Source: a virus
DNA length: 28,103 nucleotides
Strand: one strand, 5' to 3'
Virus record (IMG/VR): IMGVR_UViG_3300025000_000349
Location: 1-28,103 of that record
The notes beneath the pieces are model-generated. The model saw only the letters and a program-made list of their open reading frames with translations, searched no databases and was not told where the DNA came from. Each line of letters opens with the position of its first letter. Position 1 is the first letter of the stretch. Positions 21,155 through 28,103 of the stretch are shown in pieces. The position numbers were made by a program, and so were the translations under genes.

Positions 21155-21314
21155 ACGAGTGGTTTATAAGGGACACAGCTTTTATATCGGCCTGCCCGCG
21201 CGGGACATGACGCTGGATGAATGGCGCTCCTATCCCAAGGCGCTTATCGAGGCGGCCATGAAGGCCGGACTCTATCAGATCGTAGAAACAAAAGAGGCGA
21301 AAGACCATGAATAA
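21147..21314 (+). CDS. Small neck-region protein, 55 aa
   Basis: GTG start at 21147 with GGAGG (21136-21140) 6 nt upstream; 55 residues to the TAA at 21312. It overlaps the genes on both sides (8 nt each). The product has a beta start (VVYKGHSFYIGLPA) and a helix (EWRSYPKALIEAAMKAG). Not a known family, but the good ribosome site and tight packing support it. Confidence 0.6.
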   Translation: MDKRVVYKGHSFYIGLPARDMTLDEWRSYPKALIEAAMKAGLYQIVETKEAKDHE

Positions 21315-22293
21315 TGCATTGAATACTTTACAATCCGGGCAGCAGTCCGCGTTTGGCACTGCCAACGCAACCGCCACGGCGAAGCAGCAAACCGTAACCA
21401 CGTTCAAGCCGTCCGTGGAACTACAAACGCAGGTGGTTGACCGGATGTACACCATGTTGGCCCCTGGATCGGATGTGGTGCTTGACGGGCATTCGGCTGC
21501 GGCCACGTTTGAAACCGAAGGCGCAACCTACGAGGATATCAACTACTGGTTGGGCTCTATGTTTAGCTTTGCCACACCTGGCGGGGCGGGGCCTTACACC
21601 CGCGCGTATGCCGCTCCGCTGACGGCTCCTGTAACGCCGAAATTCCTGACCTTGCAATATGGTCAGACGGGTTTGATTACGCAGCTCAACGATTGCTCTG
21701 TGACAACCCTGAATCTTGCCGGTGCAAGCAATGGCAAAATGTCCTGCGGCGGATCGATCCTGGCTAGCAAAGCATTGGTTGGTGCGCTGCAGGCATTGAG
21801 CGAGCGTACCGGGTTAGCGGTAGCTATGGGAAATCATGCTTCGCTGGCTATCGATGCATGGGCGGGTACGGTTGGCACGACTGCTATCAGCGCAAGCGCC
21901 TTCGCATGGGAACTTACGGTAAACGCGAACCGGGAATATCGCGCTTATCTTGGAGATCTCAACCCCACTGCATGGAACGACAATCCCTGGTCAGGGCAAC
22001 TGAAGCTGTCACTGGAAGTCAATGCCACCACTGCCGCATATATCACGGACATGCTGGCTTCTCCGAATGCGCTTATCCAGAAGCAGATCCAAATCAAATA
22101 CACCACCGGCAGCGCGGGCACGCTCAAAATCTTCCAGATCCAGTTTGCCGGACAATCTTTGCAAGCGCCTGAGTTATATACCGACCGCAACGGCGTGACG
22201 GCTATCGACATCGTTTTAGACGGCGTCTATAACTCTACCATGGGAAACTGGCTCAAGATCGATTCAACCAGCGCGACCGCGACCATGATCTAG
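21307..22293 (+). CDS. Major tail tube protein
   Basis: 328 residues. N-terminal LQSGQQSAFGTANATATAKQ and a long beta-rich sequence (TFETEGATYEDINYWLGSMF, LQYGQTGLITQLNDCSVTTLNLAG, LKIFQIQFAGQSLQ) fit the phage tail-tube family that polymerises into the rigid tail tube. Position before the frameshifted chaperones is typical for siphoviruses. Confidence 0.7.
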   Translation: MNNALNTLQSGQQSAFGTANATATAKQQTVTTFKPSVELQTQVVDRMYTMLAPGSDVVLDGHSAAATFETEGATYEDINYWLGSMFSFATPGGAGPYTRAYAAPLTAPVTPKFLTLQYGQTGLITQLNDCSVTTLNLAGASNGKMSCGGSILASKALVGALQALSERTGLAVAMGNHASLAIDAWAGTVGTTAISASAFAWELTVNANREYRAYLGDLNPTAWNDNPWSGQLKLSLEVNATTAAYITDMLASPNALIQKQIQIKYTTGSAGTLKIFQIQFAGQSLQAPELYTDRNGVTAIDIVLDGVYNSTMGNWLKIDSTSATATMI

Positions 22294-22300
22294 GAGCGAT

Positions 22301-22579
22301 ATGAATTTTACACACACTCGTTTTGGCACATGCACTATCGCAGACATCAATCAAGGGCAACTCGAACAATTTTCCGAAGCCATGACCAATGCAGGCGACC
22401 TGCCTATGACCATCTGGCGCGGCAAGGCGGTTCGTGCGGCGATCAGCGCCGGTATATTGATTGCTCCCGTTTTCACTGACGAGCAAGTGGCAAAGGAAAA
22501 GCCCGGGTTAATCCGCTGGATTTCGGACTGTATCGCCGAAGTGATTGCGGAGGCATCGCGGATTGACCCTTTATCCTGA
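22301..22579 (+). CDS. Tail assembly chaperone, short form (gpG-like)
   Basis: 92 residues, GGAG 6 nt upstream. Acidic to neutral alpha-helical protein ending RIDPLS, directly at the slippery heptamer CCCTTTA. Siphoviruses make this short form plus a frameshifted long form to guide tape-measure assembly. Identity rests on position, size and frameshift site more than on sequence. Confidence 0.7.
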   Translation: MNFTHTRFGTCTIADINQGQLEQFSEAMTNAGDLPMTIWRGKAVRAAISAGILIAPVFTDEQVAKEKPGLIRWISDCIAEVIAEASRIDPLS

Positions 22580-22857
22580 CGGCGGCCGCGGATTATGCGG
22601 AAGGCAAGGGCAAACCGCCGAAAATTCTTGTCCTGGCGCTTCACTGCGACCGCTACCGCGCCCTGCCGCGCTTGGGAGGCATACAGGATCAACCAGCCGG
22701 ATTATTGGACAAGATAGACGCCGTTTTGAATGTTTATCGCGCTTTCAAAATCTATCATGCAGAAGGGGCGGGAGCTGGCGAAATGGCGAAATGGCGCAAA
22801 GAAAATAGCGAAGTTTGGGACATCGTATCGGATGTAAACAGGATACGCAATGGCTGA
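22301..22857 (+). CDS. Tail assembly chaperone, -1 frameshift product (gpGT-like)
   Basis: A -1 shift at 22567-22573 joins the first 91 residues to 94 more in the next frame (ILTAAADYAEGKGKPPKILV onward), ending at 22857 just inside the tape measure gene. The downstream frame has no good start of its own and no ribosome site; it is open from 22567 on. Total ~185 aa. The T-part would bind the tape measure. Confidence 0.75.
22567..22573 (+). promoter_or_regulatory. -1 ribosomal frameshift site CCCTTTA
   Basis: The zero frame reads GAC CCT TTA TCC TGA, i.e. C CCT TTA, a canonical X XXY YYZ heptamer, with the stop one codon later. GC-rich sequence with a small stem (CCGC/GCGG, ~22585-22599) follows. 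Confidence 0.8.
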
Positions 22858-24292
22858 CGCAACTCTAAAAATTGTAATAGACGCATTAAACAAGGGCGAT
22901 AAAACCATCAAGCAGCTTAAAGACGACTTGAAAGGCGTCGAAGGCAGTGGCAATAAAGCTAATGTTGTCATGGGGCAGCTCAAGAACATGCTTGGGGTCG
23001 CCGGTGTAACTGGCGCTGTTCTTGCTGTAGGCAACGCCGTCAAACAGTCGATCACTGACTGGTCAGCCTATGCCGAATCCATCGAAAAATCAGCGCGGCT
23101 GTCTGGCGTAGGAACCGAAGAAATGAGCCGCCTTGTTCAGGCGGCCGACGACTTCCGGGTATCGCAGGGCAGCCTTGAAACAGCTATGAAAATGGCGCTG
23201 AAAAATGGCTTTGTCCCGACTATAGACAACCTTGCCGATCTGTCCGATCAATTTGTGGCACTGAAAGACCCGGCCGACAAAGCCGAACTTGCCAGTAAAC
23301 TATTCGGCCGTCAATGGGCGGAGATAGAACCGCTGCTAAGTCAGGGTGGAGCTGCTATCCGTGACGGCACAGCGGCGATTGCTGATAATCTGGTCGTCAC
23401 ACAAAAATCAGTGGCGCAGAATAAAGAATTTATTCGGATGCTGGATGATTACCAGGATGCGTTGCAGGGTGTCAAAAATGAGGCAGGCAAAACGTTTCTT
23501 CCGATGGCAACCGACATGCTGGAAGCCATCAATAATGGCGAAAACCTGTATGAGTTTTTAGCCCGCATCCACCGAGAAGCGAAAGAATCCACCCCGGCGA
23601 TTGAAGCCTACAGCGATAGACTGACGGCGCAGGCCGAAGCTTATCGGCTGGCTACAGACGCGGCAAATGCTCATACGGATGCAACTGTAGAAGTCGTTGA
23701 TGCCACCAACAACGCAGACGCGGCCATGCGGAAATATAGCGAGGCGCTATTGTTTTCGCTGGCGAGCGAAGGGCTATCATCCGAAGCGGCACTGGCATTA
23801 GCGCAGCGCATGGGGCTGGTTGACGAAAAGACAGTGGAGGCGACCGAGAAAACCGGCGACTATAAGCGCATGCTGGATGAAGGCGCAATATCGCTTGAAA
23901 CCTATAACGCGCTTGTGGCTGGCCTTGCCTCGCATCTGGCAGAATTACAGGACAAAACCATCACTGTCACCTATAACCAGGTCGTCACCGGTACAGCGCC
24001 GGGCGGCGAGTGGAAAGCAACGCCGGTTAGTGGAGATACATCGTTTGAAGCGCGCGCTTCCGGCGGGCCGGTTATGGCAGGCATGCCCTATTGGGTTGGC
24101 GAGCGCGGGCCGGAACTGGTCATGCCAAAGACAAGTGGGCAGGTCATCTCCACCGAGGACTTGCGCGAACTATTTAGCGGCGCAAACGGCAAGATTGAAA
24201 TCAACGTTTACGGCGCGGATGATCCGCAACGAACGGCGAATCTAATCGGCATAAACTTTAGGGCAGCGCAGGCGCTGGCAGGGGTAGCATAA
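22850..24292 (+). CDS. Tape measure protein
   Basis: 480 residues, overlapping the chaperone frame by 8 nt. Helical throughout: basic N-terminus, a hydrophobic stretch at ~46-66 (NMLGVAGVTGAVLAVGNAV), long Ala/Glu-rich helices, and the typical C-terminal SGGPVMAGMPYWVGERGPEL segment. It sets tail length; 480 aa predicts a short tail (about 70 nm at ~1.5 angstrom per residue). Confidence 0.8.
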   Translation: MADATLKIVIDALNKGDKTIKQLKDDLKGVEGSGNKANVVMGQLKNMLGVAGVTGAVLAVGNAVKQSITDWSAYAESIEKSARLSGVGTEEMSRLVQAADDFRVSQGSLETAMKMALKNGFVPTIDNLADLSDQFVALKDPADKAELASKLFGRQWAEIEPLLSQGGAAIRDGTAAIADNLVVTQKSVAQNKEFIRMLDDYQDALQGVKNEAGKTFLPMATDMLEAINNGENLYEFLARIHREAKESTPAIEAYSDRLTAQAEAYRLATDAANAHTDATVEVVDATNNADAAMRKYSEALLFSLASEGLSSEAALALAQRMGLVDEKTVEATEKTGDYKRMLDEGAISLETYNALVAGLASHLAELQDKTITVTYNQVVTGTAPGGEWKATPVSGDTSFEARASGGPVMAGMPYWVGERGPELVMPKTSGQVISTEDLRELFSGANGKIEINVYGADDPQRTANLIGINFRAAQALAGVA

Positions 24293-26706
24293 TGGCACTC
24301 ACACGCGAAAAGTTTTACATCATAGTACCAAAAGCGTCAACCAATCTGTGCACCAATCCAAGTTTCGAGACCGCAACGACCGGGTGGGCGTCTGCTGGCG
24401 CAGGCGCAAGCATAGCCAGATCAACCCTATGGCAATCGCGTGGCGTATATTCGTTGGAGAGCAGTCCAGCAACTGGTGTATCATGCGGCGCTAGTTTTGA
24501 CCTCGCTCTGACGAGTGGCGTCACTTACACGGTATCCATCGATGTCAAAGACGTGGCGGGTCAGAATTTTAGACTCTATTGGCATAATCTATCTGCACCC
24601 GTTGGAACGCCTACCACGTGGGCTGGAACCGGTACGACAACCAGGCGCACGGCAACCTATACGGCGGCAACATCTGCCACATACCGAGTATATATTTTGC
24701 GGGATGCGATTGCAAGCACGACAAAATTCTACATAGACGGCTGCCTCATCGAAGCGGCGAGCGAAGCGTCAACCTACTTTGACGGCGATTCATGGGGGCT
24801 GACACTCCAGCGCGATTACGGCTGGAACGGCACGCGGCAGGCATCCACATCCTACCGTCTGGCACGAACACGGGCGGGTGGCACGCTGCTGGATATCGAA
24901 ACCTACGCGAAAATTCTGGGTCATTACGGCTTAGGCCGCGCACCCGAACAGCATTTCACGAGCGAGATTAACGCGGACGGCGAACTGTATCAGGCTACGA
25001 AAGTCATGCCGCGCGATTTTGTCATCAATATGGTTTTTTCCGGCAGCACCGCTGACGTTGCCACACAGCGAAAGGCGCTGCTGGCCGCGTTGCAATTGGA
25101 TAGGACACCTATCCGGCAGCCGATTGTCTTGCGCTATCAGGGAACGGATGAAAGCGGCAACTGGATGACAGAGCCGGTTGACATCAAATGCCTTTACAAG
25201 GGCGGGTTGGAGCGCAGCGCGAGCACCTACGGAGTTGAAAAATGCGCGGTGCAATTCCAGATGACCTCGCCTTACATGGACGTGGACGGCGAAACAGGCA
25301 CAGAACTGGGTTACGCTTCGTCTGTCACAAACTTTGCCAACATCGGCTACCGCGATACCGACGGCGTGTGGAAGGCCATGGGTACGGGAGTAAGTGGTGG
25401 GCCGGTCGAATGTATGGTGAAAATGGCAGATGGAAGCATTGTTATTGGGGGCGAATTTACCAGTGCGGGCGGGGTAGCTAACACGGCGCATATTGCAAAA
25501 TGGACGGGTACGGCTTGGCAGGCGCTTGGAACTGGGGCAAATAGTAACGTTTTTGCATTGGCGATTGGCCCAGATGGCTATTTGTATGCTGGGGGCCAGT
25601 TTACAAGCATGGGGGGGGTGGCCAACACTGCTAGAATCGCGCGGTGGACTGGTTCTGCATGGCAAGCGTTATCAACCGGAATTGCATCTGGTTTTGTTTG
25701 GGATTTGACATTTGGATTTGATGGGAAATTATATATTGGTGGTTCGTTTACAAATCATATAGATGCTAATGGCGATTATATAACCATTTGGGATGGTAGT
25801 GCATATACCTCGTTGGGAACAGGTATGAATAATGAGGTAAAAGCTTTAATAACCGGATTGGATGGAGCCATATATGCTGGTGGTGCTTTCACCTTAGCAA
25901 ATGGGGTCAGCGCAAGTAAGGTTGCCAAATGGGATGGTTCTACGTGGACGGCGCTTGGGGCGGGAGCAAATAATAACGTTTATGAACTTGCGATAGGATT
26001 GGATGGGGCCATATATATTGGGGGTATTTTCACTTCGGCTGGAGGAGTTTCGGGAACAGCATATGTCGCGAAGTGGAACGGCTCGGCATGGCAGGCGCTT
26101 AGTACAGGCACAAGTGGCACTGTATACACCATTTCTGTAAATTCTGATGGATCAGTAAATATCGGCGGGACATTTGGAAGCGCAGGCGGTGTCATCATGC
26201 CAGATCGTATGGCCATCTGGCGCGGCGGCGGCTGGCAGCCTATGGATGTGAACGTGAGCGCCACATCTGCAACAATATATTCTATTCTCCCTCTGGAAGA
26301 TGGTCGCGTTTACGTTGGCGGTAGCTGGGTTGGCAGCACAGCAACATCCGCAACGGTGACAGTCCCCAATAACACGGGAACGAAAGCCTATCCTGAAATT
26401 GAGATTTACGGGCCGGGAACGATCTGGCAGATCAAGAATTACACCAACGATGCTGCGCTTTATTTTGAGAATTTGACTTTGCTGACCGGCGAGAGCGTGT
26501 TCATCGACTGTAATCCGTTCAGGTTCCGCATCCTGTCCTCGTGGCGCGGTGACTTGCAAAACTATATCCTTCCCGGATCGACAAATCTCGTGCTCGAGCC
26601 CGGAAACAATAATGTATCCGCGTACTTGATGAATACCGGCGCAGGCAGCAGCCTCAACATGAGCTGGAAGCCTACGCTTTCCACCATTGACGAGGCTTTG
26701 CGGTGA
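24292..26706 (+). CDS. Distal tail protein with CBM and inserted beta-propeller
   Basis: 804 residues, TAATG-coupled. Three parts: (1) residues ~16-165, a carbohydrate-binding-like jelly roll starting NLCTNPSFETATTGW; (2) a Dit-like core, ~200-345 (PRDFVINMVFSG, QRKALLAALQLDR, EKCAVQFQMTSPYMDVDG) resuming at ~690-804 (YPEIEIYGPGTIWQIKNY, TGESVFIDC) as the galectin-like half; (3) between them ~360-685, seven repeats of ~47 residues of the form V..L....DG.LY.GG.FT...GV......KW.G..W..L. The first outer strand (VWKAMGTG) precedes repeat 1 and the last repeat is incomplete, as in a seven-bladed propeller closed by its N-terminus. Repeats 3-6 are more AT-rich than the flanks. Likely hub and receptor-binding roles. 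Confidence 0.7.
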   Translation: MALTREKFYIIVPKASTNLCTNPSFETATTGWASAGAGASIARSTLWQSRGVYSLESSPATGVSCGASFDLALTSGVTYTVSIDVKDVAGQNFRLYWHNLSAPVGTPTTWAGTGTTTRRTATYTAATSATYRVYILRDAIASTTKFYIDGCLIEAASEASTYFDGDSWGLTLQRDYGWNGTRQASTSYRLARTRAGGTLLDIETYAKILGHYGLGRAPEQHFTSEINADGELYQATKVMPRDFVINMVFSGSTADVATQRKALLAALQLDRTPIRQPIVLRYQGTDESGNWMTEPVDIKCLYKGGLERSASTYGVEKCAVQFQMTSPYMDVDGETGTELGYASSVTNFANIGYRDTDGVWKAMGTGVSGGPVECMVKMADGSIVIGGEFTSAGGVANTAHIAKWTGTAWQALGTGANSNVFALAIGPDGYLYAGGQFTSMGGVANTARIARWTGSAWQALSTGIASGFVWDLTFGFDGKLYIGGSFTNHIDANGDYITIWDGSAYTSLGTGMNNEVKALITGLDGAIYAGGAFTLANGVSASKVAKWDGSTWTALGAGANNNVYELAIGLDGAIYIGGIFTSAGGVSGTAYVAKWNGSAWQALSTGTSGTVYTISVNSDGSVNIGGTFGSAGGVIMPDRMAIWRGGGWQPMDVNVSATSATIYSILPLEDGRVYVGGSWVGSTATSATVTVPNNTGTKAYPEIEIYGPGTIWQIKNYTNDAALYFENLTLLTGESVFIDCNPFRFRILSSWRGDLQNYILPGSTNLVLEPGNNNVSAYLMNTGAGSSLNMSWKPTLSTIDEALR

Positions 26707-27815
26707 GCGTAACCTACGACGTAAAACTGCTATCCCCCGCCGGGTTGAGCCTGTCTCCGCTCATTCCGAACGCGACCATCGACTGGGTAGTAGCAGAAAT
26801 GGCAGTGGGCGGGTTGACTTTGCAAATCCCGGGCGGGATGATCGACTCGAACTGGGTGCAACCCGAAGGACGTGTTGAACTATGGCGCAAGATTGACGGC
26901 GGCTGGCCGATGATGGTTGGTGGACAGTGGCTTATCAAGGGCAGGGCAATATTCGGAAACGCGGAAAATATCATCATCGAAGCGCAAACGTATAACTCTA
27001 TCCTAAAAGACAGGATCATCGACTATGACGCCAGCACAGAGACTGTAACCAACGCCTACTCTGATAAATCCGGCGCAGCGGATAACGTTATCAAAGCATT
27101 TGTCCGCGAAAACATCGGTGCTACTGCGACAGACACGGCGCGGGTAATAACCGGCTTGACGGTCACAGCGGATGTCAGCCTCGCGCCAACAATCAAAAAG
27201 CAGGCCAGCCGGAAGAACCTACTGGCAACGTTGCAAGACGTGGCAATGGACGCGAGGCAGCAAGGAACTTATCTAACATTCGGCTGGATATTCGACGGGA
27301 ACCTTTTCACATTCGACACCAGAATAACCGCATGGGGTGGCAACCGGGGCAGCGCATCTGGCAACAAACTGATTATCAGCCGGGAGCGTGGCAACTTGCT
27401 AGAGCCTAGTATCACCGAGGACTACTCGGAGGAGATTACGCTGGCGAAGATCGGAGGTTCAGGCACTGGCGTCAACCGCATTATCGGATCGGCAACCAAT
27501 TCCGACCGTATAACGGCATCTCCGTTTAGCCGGAAGGAGTATTTTTCGAGCGGCTATAACACAGATGACACGGCAACGCTAAACGCAGAGGCTAACGCGC
27601 GCTTGCAAGAATTCAGGGCGAAGCGGGTATTTAGCGGAAGGCTGGCAGAAACGGAAAAGATGCGCTTTGGGGTACACGTAAACTTTGGTGACCTGGTTGT
27701 AGCAGAATACGCGGGCAAGACGTTTGACTGTCACCTGGACACGGTATCGGGACAGGTTGTGGGCGGCATCGAAGTGAAACTGGATATGCGCTTGCGCGGG
27801 GAAGAGGTCATCTAG
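26703..27815 (+). CDS. Tail protein, Gp37-like (baseplate/Tal region)
   Basis: 370 residues from the GTG at 26703 (GTGA overlap). Pattern of the siphovirus Gp37-like family: N-terminal VKLLSPAGLSLSPL, GRVELWRKIDGGW, a NIIIEAQTYNSILKDRII segment, ARVITGLTVTADV, and a C-terminal GVHVNFGDLVVAEYAGKTFD with a phage-hub-like fold. It would be the tail-tip hub beneath the distal tail protein. No peptidase domain is visible. Confidence 0.75.
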   Translation: MSVTYDVKLLSPAGLSLSPLIPNATIDWVVAEMAVGGLTLQIPGGMIDSNWVQPEGRVELWRKIDGGWPMMVGGQWLIKGRAIFGNAENIIIEAQTYNSILKDRIIDYDASTETVTNAYSDKSGAADNVIKAFVRENIGATATDTARVITGLTVTADVSLAPTIKKQASRKNLLATLQDVAMDARQQGTYLTFGWIFDGNLFTFDTRITAWGGNRGSASGNKLIISRERGNLLEPSITEDYSEEITLAKIGGSGTGVNRIIGSATNSDRITASPFSRKEYFSSGYNTDDTATLNAEANARLQEFRAKRVFSGRLAETEKMRFGVHVNFGDLVVAEYAGKTFDCHLDTVSGQVVGGIEVKLDMRLRGEEVI

Positions 27816-28103
27816 TGGACGAACAAACCGCGAAGATTATCAACCGGATGCAAGGCGAGATCGACAGGTTGAAGGCGGTTGAAATACCTACAAGAACGTG
27901 CGTTGCCCGCTATACTACCAATGCGGGACAGAGCATCAATTCAGGCGCTGCTACCATCGTTGATTTCGAGGATTCAAGCATTGACACAGATTCGGCCGTA
28001 ACGGTTGGCGCTGCATGGCGGTTCACCTGCCCGACCGGTAAGGGTGGAATATATCATGTCGAAGCCGATGTAACTTATGCATCTACAGCATGGGCGGCTA
28101 GCA
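27815..28103 (+). CDS. C1q-like tail fibre, partial
   Basis: GTG at 27815 overlaps the upstream TAG (TAGTG). The frame is open to the window edge (96 codons). A short coiled helix (QTAKIINRMQGEIDRLKAVE) is followed by a C1q/TNF-like jelly roll: VARYTTNAGQSINSG, TIVDFEDSSIDTDS, AWRFTCPTGKGGIYHVEADV. This suggests a trimeric receptor-binding tip. The C-terminus lies outside the window. Confidence 0.65.
   Translation, partial: MDEQTAKIINRMQGEIDRLKAVEIPTRTCVARYTTNAGQSINSGAATIVDFEDSSIDTDSAVTVGAAWRFTCPTGKGGIYHVEADVTYASTAWAAS

Noticed and set aside
22672-22857. Independent gene starting at TTG 22672
   Set aside because: No ribosome site; the frame is open back to the CCCTTTA heptamer and is better read as the frameshift extension.
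24931-25665. 244-codon minus-strand ORF opposite the distal tail gene
   Set aside because: Low-complexity, no motif and no start signals; shadow of the tail gene.
1-28103. CRISPR arrays, diversity-generating retroelement, transposase or integrase
   Set aside because: No regularly spaced repeats, reverse transcriptase, template repeat or recombinase motif was seen on either strand.

Overview
The window is a 28.1 kb piece of a tailed double-stranded DNA phage (or prophage) with an HK97-type head and a long, probably non-contractile tail, i.e. a siphovirus. The evidence is the ordered late set: small and large terminase, portal, head morphogenesis protein, gp10-like adaptor, prohead protease joined to the major capsid protein, head-tail connector, tail tube, frameshifted tail chaperones, tape measure, distal tail protein, Gp37-like tail protein and a C1q-like fibre. 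The host cannot be named from sequence. Genes use strong AGGAGG-type ribosome sites and ATGA/TAATG overlaps, as in bacteria. No integrase, lysis cassette or complete tRNA is visible.

Layout. (1) 128-1859, leftward: a recombination operon with a Rad52-family annealing protein and small genes, driven by a TTGACA/TAAACT promoter. (2) 1955-9142, rightward: from a divergent consensus promoter that appears leaderless, a small helix-turn-helix protein, an AEP-type primase with PriCT-2 tail, a DnaD-like replication initiator, a DnaB-like helicase, HNH nuclease, SSB, then small accessory genes including a Lar-like zinc ribbon and a PD-(D/E)XK nuclease. (3) 9126-9633: a leftward ribbon-helix-helix regulator with its own terminator, and a 21-bp palindromic operator candidate in the divergent intergenic space. 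(4) 9634-28103: the rightward late operon, cut at the right edge.

Two signals stand out. First, the head morphogenesis gene carries an intein whose opposite strand encodes, codon over codon, a complete homing-endonuclease-like protein (helix-turn-helix plus Vsr/EDxHD-type nuclease) with its own extended -10 promoter and GGAGG site placed inside the intein's C-terminal splicing motifs. A second intein, in the large terminase, has an ordinary in-frame LAGLIDADG endonuclease. Second, between the primase and the replication initiator lies a ~130-nt RNA candidate with a near-consensus promoter whose predicted start falls at the first base of an 18-bp stem. Three long complementary pairs occur in the order A-C-B-A'-C'-B', so the elements interlock (pseudoknots or competing folds) and end against the initiator's ribosome site.

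Other points: a capsid gene with an internal strong ribosome site (nested capsid product) and an in-frame TAA at codon 5 of the upstream protease reading frame; a candidate ~100-nt RNA with promoter and terminator just before it; a CCCTTTA frameshift site in the tail chaperone gene; a distal tail protein with an N-terminal carbohydrate-binding-like module and an inserted seven-bladed propeller; and a glycosyltransferase/glycosyltransferase/methyltransferase cassette inside the head module.
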